Below are positions 43,744 to 53,019 of a DNA stretch of 64,000 bases, one piece after another. The notes below the pieces were generated by a model. That model did no database searches and was not told where the DNA came from. It saw only the letters and a program-made list of their open reading frames with translations. Source of the stretch: Planctomycetota bacterium (GTDB lineage: Bacteria; Planctomycetota; SZUA-567; H5-PLA8); the NCBI GenBank assembly GCA_027493525.1, contig JAOSKN010000001.1, forward strand, positions 1 through 64,000, read 5' to 3'. How positions within the stretch are numbered: the stretch's first letter is position 1; the number at the start of each line of letters is the position of its first letter. The translations under genes were made by a program, and so were the position numbers.

Positions 43744-44616
43744 TTACTTCTTTTCCAGATACTCTTGCGGAGGACCGCCTTCCTTTAATCGGAGAACCAT
43801 CGCACCAGACATACTCGCCCCATTGTCTTTGTCCAATTGCGTCGAACTCAGCTTTATATCCCACTTGCCACCAACGTACATTCGCTTTGCGGTATCATAA
43901 GTTTGTTCGCCAGAAATGTCATGAGTTACAGATAACTCGATTCCCGGCGCCATCGGTGAACGTGGATTTATAAGCTTACCACTTACCTTGACGATAATTA
44001 GGCCGTGCCCATCTTTATCAGCCGCAACCTTTTCGTATTTCAATATTCCTCTGGCCGCCCCCTGACTTCCGACCGAGATTGCATGCCCCTCTTCCCAAGT
44101 CGCCTCATTATTGAGATACTTTCCATGAAACAATTGAAAATTGTCGATTTGACCTCCTTCTACAGGTATTTGCGCATGAATTTCTTTAGATAATTCTCTA
44201 GATACTTCTGCGCCATCGGAATCCAATTTGGCCGAGGCAAACGGAAGATCGAATCGCGCTCGGTAGTTCGATTTAAGTGGTTCATCCAGATCTTTTACCC
44301 AAGTATCCCTCACGCCTTCAGGCGTTTTGATATATAGGCGATCTCTTGTCATGAAGGACTCACGTACAGCGCCGCCATCCATCTTGAGCACAATACTGCT
44401 TCCCGAATCAAACAGCCCGACTACCTGGCCTTCCGTCTTTCGCCTGTAATATAATTCCGTTTTCCCTTCTAAATTCATTACCAATCCGCCAGGCATTGTG
44501 GCTTTCGCGTTCGAAACAATCTCCAATGTGAATGCGTCGCCCTTGGACTCTTTACTCCAACTGGAAAATGCCAAGCAAGCCAGAATGAGTGATGCGGCCC
44601 ATAAAGAGTGTTTCAT
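43744..44616 (-). CDS. Exported protein of unknown function, AT-rich gene
   Basis: The 290-residue protein has a signal peptide (MKHSLWAASLILACLAFSSWS); the LAC could be a weak lipobox. The mature part is beta-rich with no motif I recognise. Codon use is visibly AT-richer than both neighbours, with many Asn/Ile codons ending in A or T, so the gene may have been acquired recently. Convergent with the alcohol dehydrogenase, 21 bases away, and 37 bases downstream of the Gfo/Idh gene on the same strand. Confidence 0.7.
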   Translation of the reverse strand: MKHSLWAASLILACLAFSSWSKESKGDAFTLEIVSNAKATMPGGLVMNLEGKTELYYRRKTEGQVVGLFDSGSSIVLKMDGGAVRESFMTRDRLYIKTPEGVRDTWVKDLDEPLKSNYRARFDLPFASAKLDSDGAEVSRELSKEIHAQIPVEGGQIDNFQLFHGKYLNNEATWEEGHAISVGSQGAARGILKYEKVAADKDGHGLIIVKVSGKLINPRSPMAPGIELSVTHDISGEQTYDTAKRMYVGGKWDIKLSSTQLDKDNGASMSGAMVLRLKEGGPPQEYLEKK

Positions 44617-44653
44617 GCGTGAATTTCCATAGCAAGAACAGGGTTATGAAGTC

Positions 44654-45697
44654 TTACTTGATCGTCACTTCCCTGCCCTTCTTCGCCGACTCGTAGATCC
44701 CGTCGAGCATTTGCTGGACCATCAGGCCGTGCTCGGCGGGCGCTTCGGACTTGCGCTTGCCGAGGCAGACGTCGACGAAGTGGCGCATTTTGTGCTGGAA
44801 GGCGTCGTAGCGCGGGAGCCAGGCGGGGTTGCTGTTGAGCATCAGGCCGGCGTGGTCGTGGAAGAGGTTGGCGTTGCTCCATTGCGCGCCGCCCTTCTCG
44901 CCGAAGATGTAGAAGTCCATGCCTTCCTGGTCGGTATGCGAGACGAAGGCGCTCTCGATGTGAAAGACGGTGCCGCCCTTGGTGCGGATCGTGCCAACGG
45001 CCATGTCCTCGACGGTGTAGGTCTTCCAGTCCCAGTTGGGCCACTGGCTCAGCACTGCGCTGGGCTTGTTGCCGAGGAACGTCCAGGTGTGGCCGGTTGC
45101 GGCGAGAGGCTGCGGCGCGCCGACGGTGTAGTGGGCCATCTCAAGCGCGTGGACGCCGATGTCGATCAGCGGCCCGCCGCCCTGGAGGTCCTTGCGCCCG
45201 AAGACGCCCCAGTTGGGAATGCCGCGGCGGCGAATCGCCTTCACGCGCACGTACAGCGCCTTGCCGAAGAAGCCTTCGTCGTAAGCCTTGCGCAGCGCCT
45301 GGGTCTTGCCGTCGAAGCGGAACTGGAAGGCGATGACGAGTTGCTTCCGGTTCTTCTTCGCGGCGGCCAGCATCTTGCGGCCTTCCGCGGCGTTCATGGC
45401 CAGGGGCTTCTCGCAGAGCACGTGGGCGCCGGAGTTCAGCGCGTCGAGGGTCGGCTGGCAGTGCAGAAAGTTCGGCGTGCAGACGCTGACCGCGTCGGGC
45501 CGGGTCGTCTTGAGCAGCTTCTTCCAGTCGTCGAAGACCTGCGGGATTTTGTATTGCTCCTGAAACTTGCCGAGCGCCTTCTCGGAGACGTCGCTGGCGC
45601 CGACCAGTTCGACGTCGGGCATTTCCGAGTAGTGCTTGGCGTGCGTGCCGGCGATGCCGCCGGCCCCGATGAAGGCGATGCGAAGCTTCTTTGACAT
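44654..45697 (-). CDS. Gfo/Idh/MocA-family oxidoreductase (second copy)
   Basis: The 347-residue protein has the Rossmann start LRIAFIGAGGIAGTHAKHY, the EKPLAMNA lysine motif, and GGPLIDIGVHALEMAHY, with the Asp-x3-His pair used in sugar dehydrogenation. A family of broad range: inositol, glucose, scyllo-inosose, 1,5-anhydrofructose. It does not closely resemble the copy at 364-1344. AGGCTCC precedes the ATG. It opens a minus-strand pair with the AT-rich gene. Confidence 0.9.
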   Translation of the reverse strand: MSKKLRIAFIGAGGIAGTHAKHYSEMPDVELVGASDVSEKALGKFQEQYKIPQVFDDWKKLLKTTRPDAVSVCTPNFLHCQPTLDALNSGAHVLCEKPLAMNAAEGRKMLAAAKKNRKQLVIAFQFRFDGKTQALRKAYDEGFFGKALYVRVKAIRRRGIPNWGVFGRKDLQGGGPLIDIGVHALEMAHYTVGAPQPLAATGHTWTFLGNKPSAVLSQWPNWDWKTYTVEDMAVGTIRTKGGTVFHIESAFVSHTDQEGMDFYIFGEKGGAQWSNANLFHDHAGLMLNSNPAWLPRYDAFQHKMRHFVDVCLGKRKSEAPAEHGLMVQQMLDGIYESAKKGREVTIK

Positions 45698-45810
45698 GGA
45701 GGAGCCTTTCGTCCTGGGCTGCCGGGGCGAAACGCGCCCCGCGATCGAGGTGTGAAAGGGCGGAGCCTATCCCGCCGCGCGCGCTTGTCCAATGCCGGAC
45801 CCGCGGGCCG

Positions 45811-47001
45811 TCAGGTTCCGCTGAGGCGCAATTCGGCGAGCGGGATCTCGCGCCCCTTGACGAAAGCGCGCAGCAGCCGGCGCAGCAGCCGCGCATCGGG
45901 GTCGAGGCCGCAGGCGCGGCGCGCGTCCCGCCAGAGCCTCCGTTCGGTCGCGCTGACGCGCCCATCGAGGATCAGCGCCAGGGTGAGCAGTTCCAGGGTC
46001 AGGCCGCGCTCGTCCGGGGGCAGCTTCGGGAGGCATTCGAGGAAGGCGCGCGTCTCGCCGCGCTCGCCGGGCGCCGCGCCCAGCCGCCGCGACACCTCGG
46101 CCAGCAGCGCGACGAGGTTCGGGTGCAGGTCCCGGGTGCTGACGACGCCGGCCGCGACGGCGTGCAGCGCGGCGCGGCGGCCTGCATCGGTCCGCGGCGG
46201 GGCGGCGCCGAAAAGCCGCGACACGTACGCCCGCGCGGCGGACGGCCCCATCACGCGGATGCGCGCTTCGCGGACGGCCCAGCGGCAGACCAGCGCGTCC
46301 CAGAGCGCCGTCACGGGCACGGCCGCCAGCGGCGCGTACGCGCGCAGCGCCGCGCGGCTCAGCGCGCGCCGCACCAGCGCCTTGGCGACAAAATTGGTCA
46401 GCCCCACCTTGGCCTTGTAGAGCAGCGAGACGGCCAGCAGCCGCCAGCGCGGGGTCTCCAGATGCGGATCGACGCCGAAGGCGCCGCCGGAAGGGTTCGG
46501 GAGTTCCAGCGCCGCCCGCGCCAGCGCCGCGGCGACCGCCTCGGCCTCCGCGCGCCCGTCCGGGGGAAAGAGTTCCAGCCCCGCCGCGAGGCTCAAATCG
46601 TGAACCGTGCGCAGCGTGATCCAATAGAGGTACGCGATCTCGCAGACGGCGACGGACACGCTCACCGCGCCGATCAGGATCCAGTACGCTAATTGCGGCG
46701 AACCGTCGGCGCGGAGGAAATGCGGCAGCGCGAGGATCTCGACAAGCGCCGCGAGCAGGGCGCTCAGCGCGCCCGCCAGCGCCGCGCGCGCGACCGCGCC
46801 GCGTTCGAGCCTGCGCAGCGCGTCCTGTTCCTCGGGTGTTAGCGTATGGACGGCGTCGAACGGAGCCGCGGCCGCGGTATGGCGCGAGCGCCGCGCGAAG
46901 TAGCGCAGGCCCCAGCGCTCCAGCAGGGGGCGTTGAAGCGGTCTTCCGGCCTCCGCGTCCTCCGCGGAACCGTTTTGGCCGCTGGGCGCGGGCGTCGTCA
47001 C
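45811..47001 (-). CDS. Membrane protein of unknown function with TerB-like C-terminal segment
   Basis: The 396-residue protein has two hydrophobic segments (about 68-92 and 105-127) after a charged N-terminus, then a large Ala/Arg-rich helical domain. Near residues 335-370, LTLELLTLALILDGRVSATERRLWRDARRACGL resembles TerB-like or stress-related helical domains (leucine-rich helix, DGxVxxxE turn). Its start overlaps the DinB gene's stop (ATGA), so the two are co-translated. I cannot name a function. Confidence 0.65.
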   Translation of the reverse strand: MTTPAPSGQNGSAEDAEAGRPLQRPLLERWGLRYFARRSRHTAAAAPFDAVHTLTPEEQDALRRLERGAVARAALAGALSALLAALVEILALPHFLRADGSPQLAYWILIGAVSVSVAVCEIAYLYWITLRTVHDLSLAAGLELFPPDGRAEAEAVAAALARAALELPNPSGGAFGVDPHLETPRWRLLAVSLLYKAKVGLTNFVAKALVRRALSRAALRAYAPLAAVPVTALWDALVCRWAVREARIRVMGPSAARAYVSRLFGAAPPRTDAGRRAALHAVAAGVVSTRDLHPNLVALLAEVSRRLGAAPGERGETRAFLECLPKLPPDERGLTLELLTLALILDGRVSATERRLWRDARRACGLDPDARLLRRLLRAFVKGREIPLAELRLSGT

Positions 47002-47498
47002 TTCTTCGGCGCGGGGTCCCTGCCCATCCAGCAGTTGGACGTGCCGATGTTCGAGACACCGTTGGCCTTGATGTAAAGGAAGAACTGCATCTTGTACGCG
47101 GTGAGGAACTTCAGGCCGAACATCATCAGCGCCTCGCCGAGCGGCAGGTTCATGCCGTTGGGCAGCGTCACGCCGCGGCCTTGGTAATCGGCCTCGGGGA
47201 TGCCGGCGATGAGCTTCTCGAGCCGCTCGCCCTGCGCGTCGATCTCGGCGGGAAACGCCTCGGGCGGCATCTCTTTCGTCTTGCCCATCTTCGCGCCGAT
47301 GCCCGGCCAGTCGCCGCTGACGACGGTCTCGGGAATCGTGCCCAGGTTGTGCGGCAGGAAGCGGAGCAACTCGAGCATGCTGCGCTGCCCGGGCGTGGGG
47401 CGATACTCCCAGCAGCCTTCGGGGATCTTGGTGAAGAGGTGCTGGCAGACCGCGCCTTCGTGGCGCATGGCGGCGACGTACTGCTTGGCGGTGAACAT
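46998..47498 (-). CDS. DinB/YfiT-family protein
   Basis: The 166-residue protein is a four-helix bundle type: it opens AKQYVAAMRHEGAVCQHLFTKIPEGCWEYRPTPGQRSMLELLRFLPHN, the usual DinB first helices. DinB-family proteins often bind a metal through three histidines and act as thiol-dependent transferases (for example with bacillithiol). Here only one of the three expected histidines is obvious. The YpdA-like reductase nearby, linked to bacillithiol, may be relevant. Confidence 0.75.
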   Translation of the reverse strand: MFTAKQYVAAMRHEGAVCQHLFTKIPEGCWEYRPTPGQRSMLELLRFLPHNLGTIPETVVSGDWPGIGAKMGKTKEMPPEAFPAEIDAQGERLEKLIAGIPEADYQGRGVTLPNGMNLPLGEALMMFGLKFLTAYKMQFFLYIKANGVSNIGTSNCWMGRDPAPKK

Positions 47499-47567
47499 GG
47501 GGTTTCTCCTGGGATGACGCTGCGGACGCTTCCTACGATAGGGCCCGCGCGGGACATGGCAAGCGCT

Positions 47568-48476
47568 TCAATCCGCCGCTTTGGCCAGCGCCGGCGCGAC
47601 CGGCGGCGCCGCAGCCTTCAGGGGCGCGCCGTACTGCACGATCGCGACCATCGCGAGCACGCCGCACAACCCGCCGAGTTGCCGGCCCGTGACGGTCTCG
47701 CCGTCAAGCCAGCCCCAGAAGATCGCGCCCACCGGCACGAGATACGTCACCATGCCCGCGAAGAGCGGCCCCTGCTCCTGGACGAGGCGGTAGAACATGA
47801 ACATCGCCATGCCGGTGCCGAGCACGCCCAGCAGCGCCAGGCAGAGCGCCGCCCAGGCGAAGTCCGGACCCAGGTTCATCCGTTCGGAGGGCAGCGACCA
47901 ACTGACCGGCAGCGCCAGCGCGCCGGCCAGGAAGAGCGCGGCGAGCGTAAACGGAAGCGCGGGCACGCCGGCGAAGCGGCGCTTCACGTAGGTGTTGCTC
48001 AGCGCGTAGGTCAGCGGGATGGTCCCGGCCAGCAGCAGGTGCGCGCCGGGGACCTCGCGCTTGAGCCCGTCGGCGAAGAGCAGGCTCATGAAGCCCAGCC
48101 CGCCGAGCACGCCGAAGAGTTGCCGCGAGGTCGGGCGAACCTGGAGCATGGGGATCGAGACGAGGATCGTCAGCAGCGGCACGAAGGCCATGGTCATGCC
48201 GATGAAGCCGCTCCCGTGGCGGGATACGAGGTACGGCTGGACCGCGTAGGGCCAGAGGAAGCCCACGAGCACGATCCCCAGCAGCGGCATAAGGTCGCGC
48301 CGCGCCAGCGGCCAGCCCGCGCCCCGCACCCGCCAGACCGCCGCGAGGACCAGCGCGCCGCTGAAGCAGCGCCAGCCCCCGATGGCCAGCGGCCCGAACA
48401 CCAGCGCGGCTTTCTTCATCAGCAGGAAGCTGACGCTCCAAGTGAGGACGATGGTGACGAAGTAGAGGTAGGCCAT
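47568..48476 (-). CDS. EamA/DMT-superfamily transporter
   Basis: The 302-residue protein has ten predicted membrane helices in two repeats, each with the EamA pattern (WSVSFLLMKKAALVFGPLAIGGWRCFSGAL; MFMFYRLVQEQGPLFAGMVTYLVPVGAIFWGWLDGE). Such carriers export or import metabolites such as amino acids, nucleotide sugars or drugs. It lies 11 bases downstream of the YpdA-like gene on the same strand, so they are probably co-transcribed. Confidence 0.9.
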   Translation of the reverse strand: MAYLYFVTIVLTWSVSFLLMKKAALVFGPLAIGGWRCFSGALVLAAVWRVRGAGWPLARRDLMPLLGIVLVGFLWPYAVQPYLVSRHGSGFIGMTMAFVPLLTILVSIPMLQVRPTSRQLFGVLGGLGFMSLLFADGLKREVPGAHLLLAGTIPLTYALSNTYVKRRFAGVPALPFTLAALFLAGALALPVSWSLPSERMNLGPDFAWAALCLALLGVLGTGMAMFMFYRLVQEQGPLFAGMVTYLVPVGAIFWGWLDGETVTGRQLGGLCGVLAMVAIVQYGAPLKAAAPPVAPALAKAAD

Positions 48477-48487
48477 GGGGACGGCGC

Positions 48488-49493
48488 TTACGACGCCTTC
48501 TTCAGCCGGAGCAGCAGATGCTTCACGATCTTCGGCGCGTCGAAGCGGGAGTTCTCGATGAAGATCGCGTGCGTGTCGCGGCCGGCCTGGAGCGTCCCGG
48601 CGACGTAGAGCCCCGGCACGTTGGTCTCGCAGGTGGCCTTGTCGAAGGCCGGAACCAGCGTGGCGGGGTTGACCTCGACGCCGCAGCGGCGCTCCAGTTC
48701 GACGTCGGTGACGAACCCGATCAGCTTGTAGGCCGCGTCGCAGGGGACGAAGCGTTCGACGCCCGAGAAGACGTGCCGGATGCGCACGCCGCGCGGGTTA
48801 TCCTCGAAGGCGACCGGGACGTGGCCGAAGAAGGCCTCGATGGAGCCTTCCTGCACTCGGTTCATGAAGTCCGGCTTGACCCAGTACTTGACGCTGTGCT
48901 TGGGTTCGGCGCCGCGGTGAACGACGCTGACCTTCACCCGGTTGCGCCAGAGTTCCAACGCCGTCTCGCAGCCGCTGTTGCCCGCGCCGACGATGACGAC
49001 GCGCTCGCCGAAGTGCCGGTACGCGTCGGTGTAGTATTCGCGCACCCACGGCAGGCCGATCCCGGGCACGTCCAGCTTAATCGGGTTGTTGAAGTAGCCG
49101 GTGGCGAGCGTCACCGCGCGCGCCTTGCGCACCTGGGTCCGCCCTTCCTTGCGCGTGCGGACTTCGAACAGGTCGCCGCGCTTCTTCGCGTCCAGCACTT
49201 CCTCGTGGAGCGCCAGCGGGATCTTTGTAGTGGTCGGCCACGGCGCGGAAGTAGGCCAGCGCGTCCTGCCGCGTCGGCTTGTCGTGGGGGATGGAAAACG
49301 GGATGTTCGCGATCTCCATCAGGTCGCGCGTGGTGAAGAAGGTCATGAAGGTCGGGAAGTCGAGCATCGCCTGCGTCAGCGCGCCTTTGTCCACGAGCAC
49401 CACATCGAGCCCGTGCTTGACGGCCTCCGCGCCCAGCGCGATGCCCGTCGGCCCCGCGCCGACGACCAGCAGATCGTATACGTGTTCGCTCAT
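48488..49493 (-). CDS. YpdA-like FAD/NAD(P) bacillithiol-disulfide-reductase family protein, one frame break
   Basis: The reconstructed 334-residue flavoprotein has YDLLVVGAGPTGIALGAEAV (FAD site), TFMTFFTTRDLMEIANIPF and KPTRQDALAYFRAVADHYKI, all typical of YpdA, and a second Rossmann motif VVIVGAGNSGCETALEL. YpdA reduces bacillithiol disulfide with NADPH and, unlike thioredoxin reductase, has no CxxC pair; none is seen here. The frame breaks at the TTT run 49224-49226, where dropping one base joins the halves. It implies low-molecular-weight-thiol chemistry, but no bsh synthesis genes are in view. Confidence 0.82.
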
Positions 49494-49648
49494 CGTCTCC
49501 CTCTCCGGCAGCCGCACCAGGATACCCCCGCCCCGCCCGCTTGCCAGGGTCCCTTTGCCGGAGCCGGCCGGGAAGCTATTCTTTGCACAGCATAAACTCT
49601 AACGCCGGCGCACGGTCCGGCGTCCCCTTGGCGGAGGAACCCCGCCCC

Positions 49649-51445
49649 ATGCGCCGCGCCTTGCTCTGCCCGCTGCTCCTCGCCGGCCTCCTGCGCGCGG
49701 GCGAGCCCCAACCGCCGGCGGTGCGCCCGGAACTCGAAGCGTGCCTCAAGCTCCCGGACGAGCGCTTCGACTTCGGGCGCGCCGCGTGCCTCATCGCGCG
49801 CGAAGAACACCCGGCTCTCGACCTCGAGAAGAACCTGGCGCGGCTCGACGCCCTCGCCGAGCGGCTGCGCGCTGAACTGGCGAAGAGCGGGACCGTGCAG
49901 GGCAAGCTCGGCGCGCTCAAGCGGCTGCTCTTCGAGACCGAAGGTTATGGGCTGCCCGAGAAGGACGACGCGGCGGCGTTCCTGCTTTCGGACGTGCTGG
50001 CCAACAAGCGCGGCAACTGCCTGGGCCTCTCGGCGCTCTGCCTGGCGCTGGCTGAGCGCGTCGGGCTGAAACTCCATGGGGTCCCCGTGCCCAGCCGCCA
50101 CTCCGGCCCCGGGCACCTGCTCGTGCGCTACGACGACGGCACGGCGCGCGTGAACTTCGATCCCACCGAGCGCGGCGCGGCGCACCCGGACGCGCACTAT
50201 GCGGAACTCTTCAAGCTGCGCCCCGAGGACCTGAAAGACGGTTACATCCTGGGCAACGCGGCGCCGAAGCAGGTCGCGAACCTGCTGCTGGTCAACCTCG
50301 GCGGCGCGCGCGTGGAGGCCGGCCGCGCGGCGGAGGCCGTGCCGCTGCTGGACCTCGCGCTGGGGCTCCAGCCACGCTACGCGCCGGCGCTGCAGAATCT
50401 CGGCGCGGCCAGGCTGCAACTCGGCGACGCGGCCGGAGCGGAGGCCGCGTTCAAGCAGGCCCTGGCGCTCCAGCCCGGCCTGGCCGGCGCGCGGCTGGGG
50501 CTGGCCGAAGCGGCGCTCCACCGCGGCGACCCGGGCGCCGCGGAGGCCGAGGCGCTCGCCGTCCTGGGCGAGGAACCCGAGAACCGCCAGGCGCAGTCCC
50601 TCCTGGCCAACGTCTACCTGCACCGGCGCGAGTACAAGGCCGCCATCGCGCAGCTCAAGGGGGTCGCGCGCGCCGCGCCCCGCGATCCGAGCGCGCACTG
50701 CAACCTGGGCACGGCCTGCGCGCTGGCCGGAGAGTTCGCCGAGGCTGAGGCCGCGTTCCGCGAGGCCTTGCGCGCGGATCCGAAGCACGCCGACGCGCAC
50801 TTCGGGCTGGGCGAGGTCCTGCGCGCGACCGGGCAGACGGACGAGGCCCGCAAGGCGTACGCGCAGGCGCTGGAACTGGAGCCGGACCATCTCAAGACGC
50901 GGCTCGCGCAGGCCGAGTTCGCGCTCACCGCGGGCAACCTGAAGGATGCCGAGGCCGCCTATCGCGCGGCGCTTAACGGCCGCCCCGGGCAGGCGCAGGC
51001 GCTGAAGGGCCTCGCCGACGTGCTGCTCAAGCAGGGCCGCGCGCGCGAGGCGCAGGAACTGCTGGCGCAGGCCCCGGCCCCCGCGGGCGACGCGCAGGCC
51101 GCGCTGCTGGCGGGCGAGGCGAAGCTCAAGGCCGGCGACGCGGCCGGCGCGCTGAAGGTCTTCGAGGCGGCGCTGCAGGGCGCGCCGGAGGCCGCGCGCG
51201 TCCCGCTGCTGCAGCGGGTCGCCGTCTGCCAGGGCAAGCTCCAGCGCCACCGCGAGGCCTTCGAGACGGCGCAGGAGATCCTGAAGCTCGCGCCCGAGGA
51301 TCTCGCCGCCCTGCGCATCGCCGCGGCGGCCTGCGAAGGCTTGCGCAACGCGCCGCGGGCGGTCGAGTTCTACCGGCGAATCCTGGGAACGGTCCCCGGC
51401 GACGAGGCGGCCGCGAAGGCGCTGCGGCGGTTGGGCGCGAAGTAA
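49649..51445 (+). CDS. Exported transglutaminase-like/TPR protein
   Basis: The 598-residue protein starts at MRRALLCPLLL behind GGAGG and has a signal peptide. Residues 45-215 form a transglutaminase-like (SirB1-type) domain with a Cys-His-Asp triad at C124 (NKRGNCLGLS), H156 (GHLLVRY) and D171 (NFDPTERG). About ten TPR repeats follow (for example APALQNLGAARLQLGDAAGAEAAFKQALALQP), forming a superhelical scaffold. It is convergent with exbD, 8 bases away, and probably acts in the periplasm. Substrate of the domain unknown. Confidence 0.82.
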   Translation: MRRALLCPLLLAGLLRAGEPQPPAVRPELEACLKLPDERFDFGRAACLIAREEHPALDLEKNLARLDALAERLRAELAKSGTVQGKLGALKRLLFETEGYGLPEKDDAAAFLLSDVLANKRGNCLGLSALCLALAERVGLKLHGVPVPSRHSGPGHLLVRYDDGTARVNFDPTERGAAHPDAHYAELFKLRPEDLKDGYILGNAAPKQVANLLLVNLGGARVEAGRAAEAVPLLDLALGLQPRYAPALQNLGAARLQLGDAAGAEAAFKQALALQPGLAGARLGLAEAALHRGDPGAAEAEALAVLGEEPENRQAQSLLANVYLHRREYKAAIAQLKGVARAAPRDPSAHCNLGTACALAGEFAEAEAAFREALRADPKHADAHFGLGEVLRATGQTDEARKAYAQALELEPDHLKTRLAQAEFALTAGNLKDAEAAYRAALNGRPGQAQALKGLADVLLKQGRAREAQELLAQAPAPAGDAQAALLAGEAKLKAGDAAGALKVFEAALQGAPEAARVPLLQRVAVCQGKLQRHREAFETAQEILKLAPEDLAALRIAAAACEGLRNAPRAVEFYRRILGTVPGDEAAAKALRRLGAK

Positions 51446-51453
51446 GGCGGTAC

Positions 51454-51882
51454 TCAGTTCGACCTGGGCGCTTCGAGCAGGTGGAACTCGCAATTGACCT
51501 GCTCGATGCCGGCTTCCTGGCAGAGCTGGAGCACCTGGGCGACCTTGCCGTAAGGCGCCTCCTGGTCTCCGCGCAGGAAAACGCGGGGCTTTTCCTGACG
51601 CCGTCCGGCGTCGAGAACCCGGCGCTTCAACTCGTCCCAGGCCATGGGCGCGCCGCCCAGGGTGAAGACGCCGTCGCTGCGCACGGAGATCACCATCCGC
51701 GTGCCCGCGGCGTTGCCGGCCGCGCTGCCCTGCGTCCCGCCGGGGAGGTTCACCTGCAGGTCCACCTCTTCCTCGTTGATCGTGGTCGCGAGGAGAAAGA
51801 AAATAAGCAGCAGGAAGACGATGTCGATCATCGGCGTCATCGGAAGACTGAAGTCTTCCTCGTCGGAGACCAGCGACTTCAT
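51454..51882 (-). CDS. exbD: ExbD/TolR-family biopolymer transport protein
   Basis: The 142-residue protein has a short cytosolic start, one membrane helix with the proton-path aspartate (LPMTPMIDIVFLLLIFFLLAT, D20), and a periplasmic ExbD/TolR domain (about 45-140). With ExbB it turns proton flow into mechanical work on an outer-membrane or periplasmic partner. Its ATG overlaps the exbB stop. A tonB or tolA partner is not seen. Confidence 0.92.
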   Translation of the reverse strand: MKSLVSDEEDFSLPMTPMIDIVFLLLIFFLLATTINEEEVDLQVNLPGGTQGSAAGNAAGTRMVISVRSDGVFTLGGAPMAWDELKRRVLDAGRRQEKPRVFLRGDQEAPYGKVAQVLQLCQEAGIEQVNCEFHLLEAPRSN

Positions 51883-52963
51883 GGCTTGGGCGGTTCCTTG
51901 ACCGGCGGGGGCACGATCTGGCGCGGCGGATTCGCGCCCGTCGGGGGACGTCGGAGAGCGCCTTCACGTCCACCTGCGTCGCGCCTTCCTCGTCGATGTC
52001 TTCCATCACCTGCGCGATCTGGGACTCCGAGAGCGCCGGGGCGTGGGCGGGCGTCGCGATCGAGGTCTTGACGCCCTTCTCGTCGTCGATGTCCTCGAAT
52101 TCACGGTCCAGGTCGGGCGGGGGCGATTCCTTGGGCGGGACCATGTCCTTGGTCTCGAGGTGCTCCTCGACGTCCTCGATCTGCCGGATGCTGCGGCGGG
52201 CCTTGCGGTCGAGGGTCACGATGGCGTCGAGCGCGCGCTCTTCGATCTCGCGCACGATGTCGTCGGCCTTGCCCCGCGCGTAGTGGTACATGAAGAGCAG
52301 CGGAATCGCGACCATCAGCCCGAAGGCCGTCGTCAGCAGCGCCTCGGCCACGCCGCTGGCCAGCATCGAGGTCTTGCCCAGCGCGCCGCTCGAAGCGACC
52401 TTGTCGAATGCGTTGATCAGTCCCGTCACCGTGCCGAGCAGCCCGAGCAGCGGCGCGACGTTGCTCATGATCCCGATCACCCGGCCGTTGCGGCGCAGGT
52501 CGTAGAGCAGCCGCGTGCCCTCGTCCTGGATCGCGAGTTCCATCTCCTGCCGCGTGGTGCCGTAGCGCAGCAGGGCCGAATAGAGCACGCGAGTGAGCGA
52601 AGACTGCTTCTCCAGGCACAAGGCCAGGCCCGCGTCCACGCCCCGCGCGTCGACGATGTGGACCACGTCCTTGTCGAGGTCCTTGGGCGCGTGCTTGCCG
52701 CGGCGCAGTTCGATGGCGCGTTCGAAGAAGAAGGTCAGCCCCACCACCGAAGTGGCGAGGATGACCCACATGATATTGCCGCCCTTTTTGAAGACGTCCC
52801 AAAGGGTGTCGCCTTCCCCGAAGATCACGCTCCTGGGCGCGGCATCCGGCGCGGCGGGAGGCGCGGCCTCCCCGGCCAGCGCGCCCTGCAGCGCGAGGAT
52901 CAGGCCCAGGACCAGCGCCGCCGCGCCCAGTCCGGTCAAATTTCGCATGCGCAATCCGCTCAT
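51879..52963 (-). CDS. exbB: MotA/TolQ/ExbB proton-channel family protein, one frame break
   Basis: The reconstructed 361-residue protein has a cleaved-type N-terminal hydrophobic segment, then TolQ-type helices: GNIMWVILATSVVGLTFFFERAIELRRG and SNVAPLLGLLGTVTGLINAFDKVASSG...GLMVAIPLLFMYHYARGK. It carries a long acidic cytosolic tail. The frame breaks at the GGGGG run 51943-51947; adding one base gives a tail ending PPRQIVPPPVKEPPKP whose TGA overlaps the exbD ATG (ATGA). Start ATG 52963; MRNLTG at 52948 is an alternative. Confidence 0.88.
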
Positions 52964-53019
52964 GGTCCCGTCCAGCTTCTTCCAGGAGTTGCAGCGCTTC
53001 AAGGCCGAAAACCGCGCGC

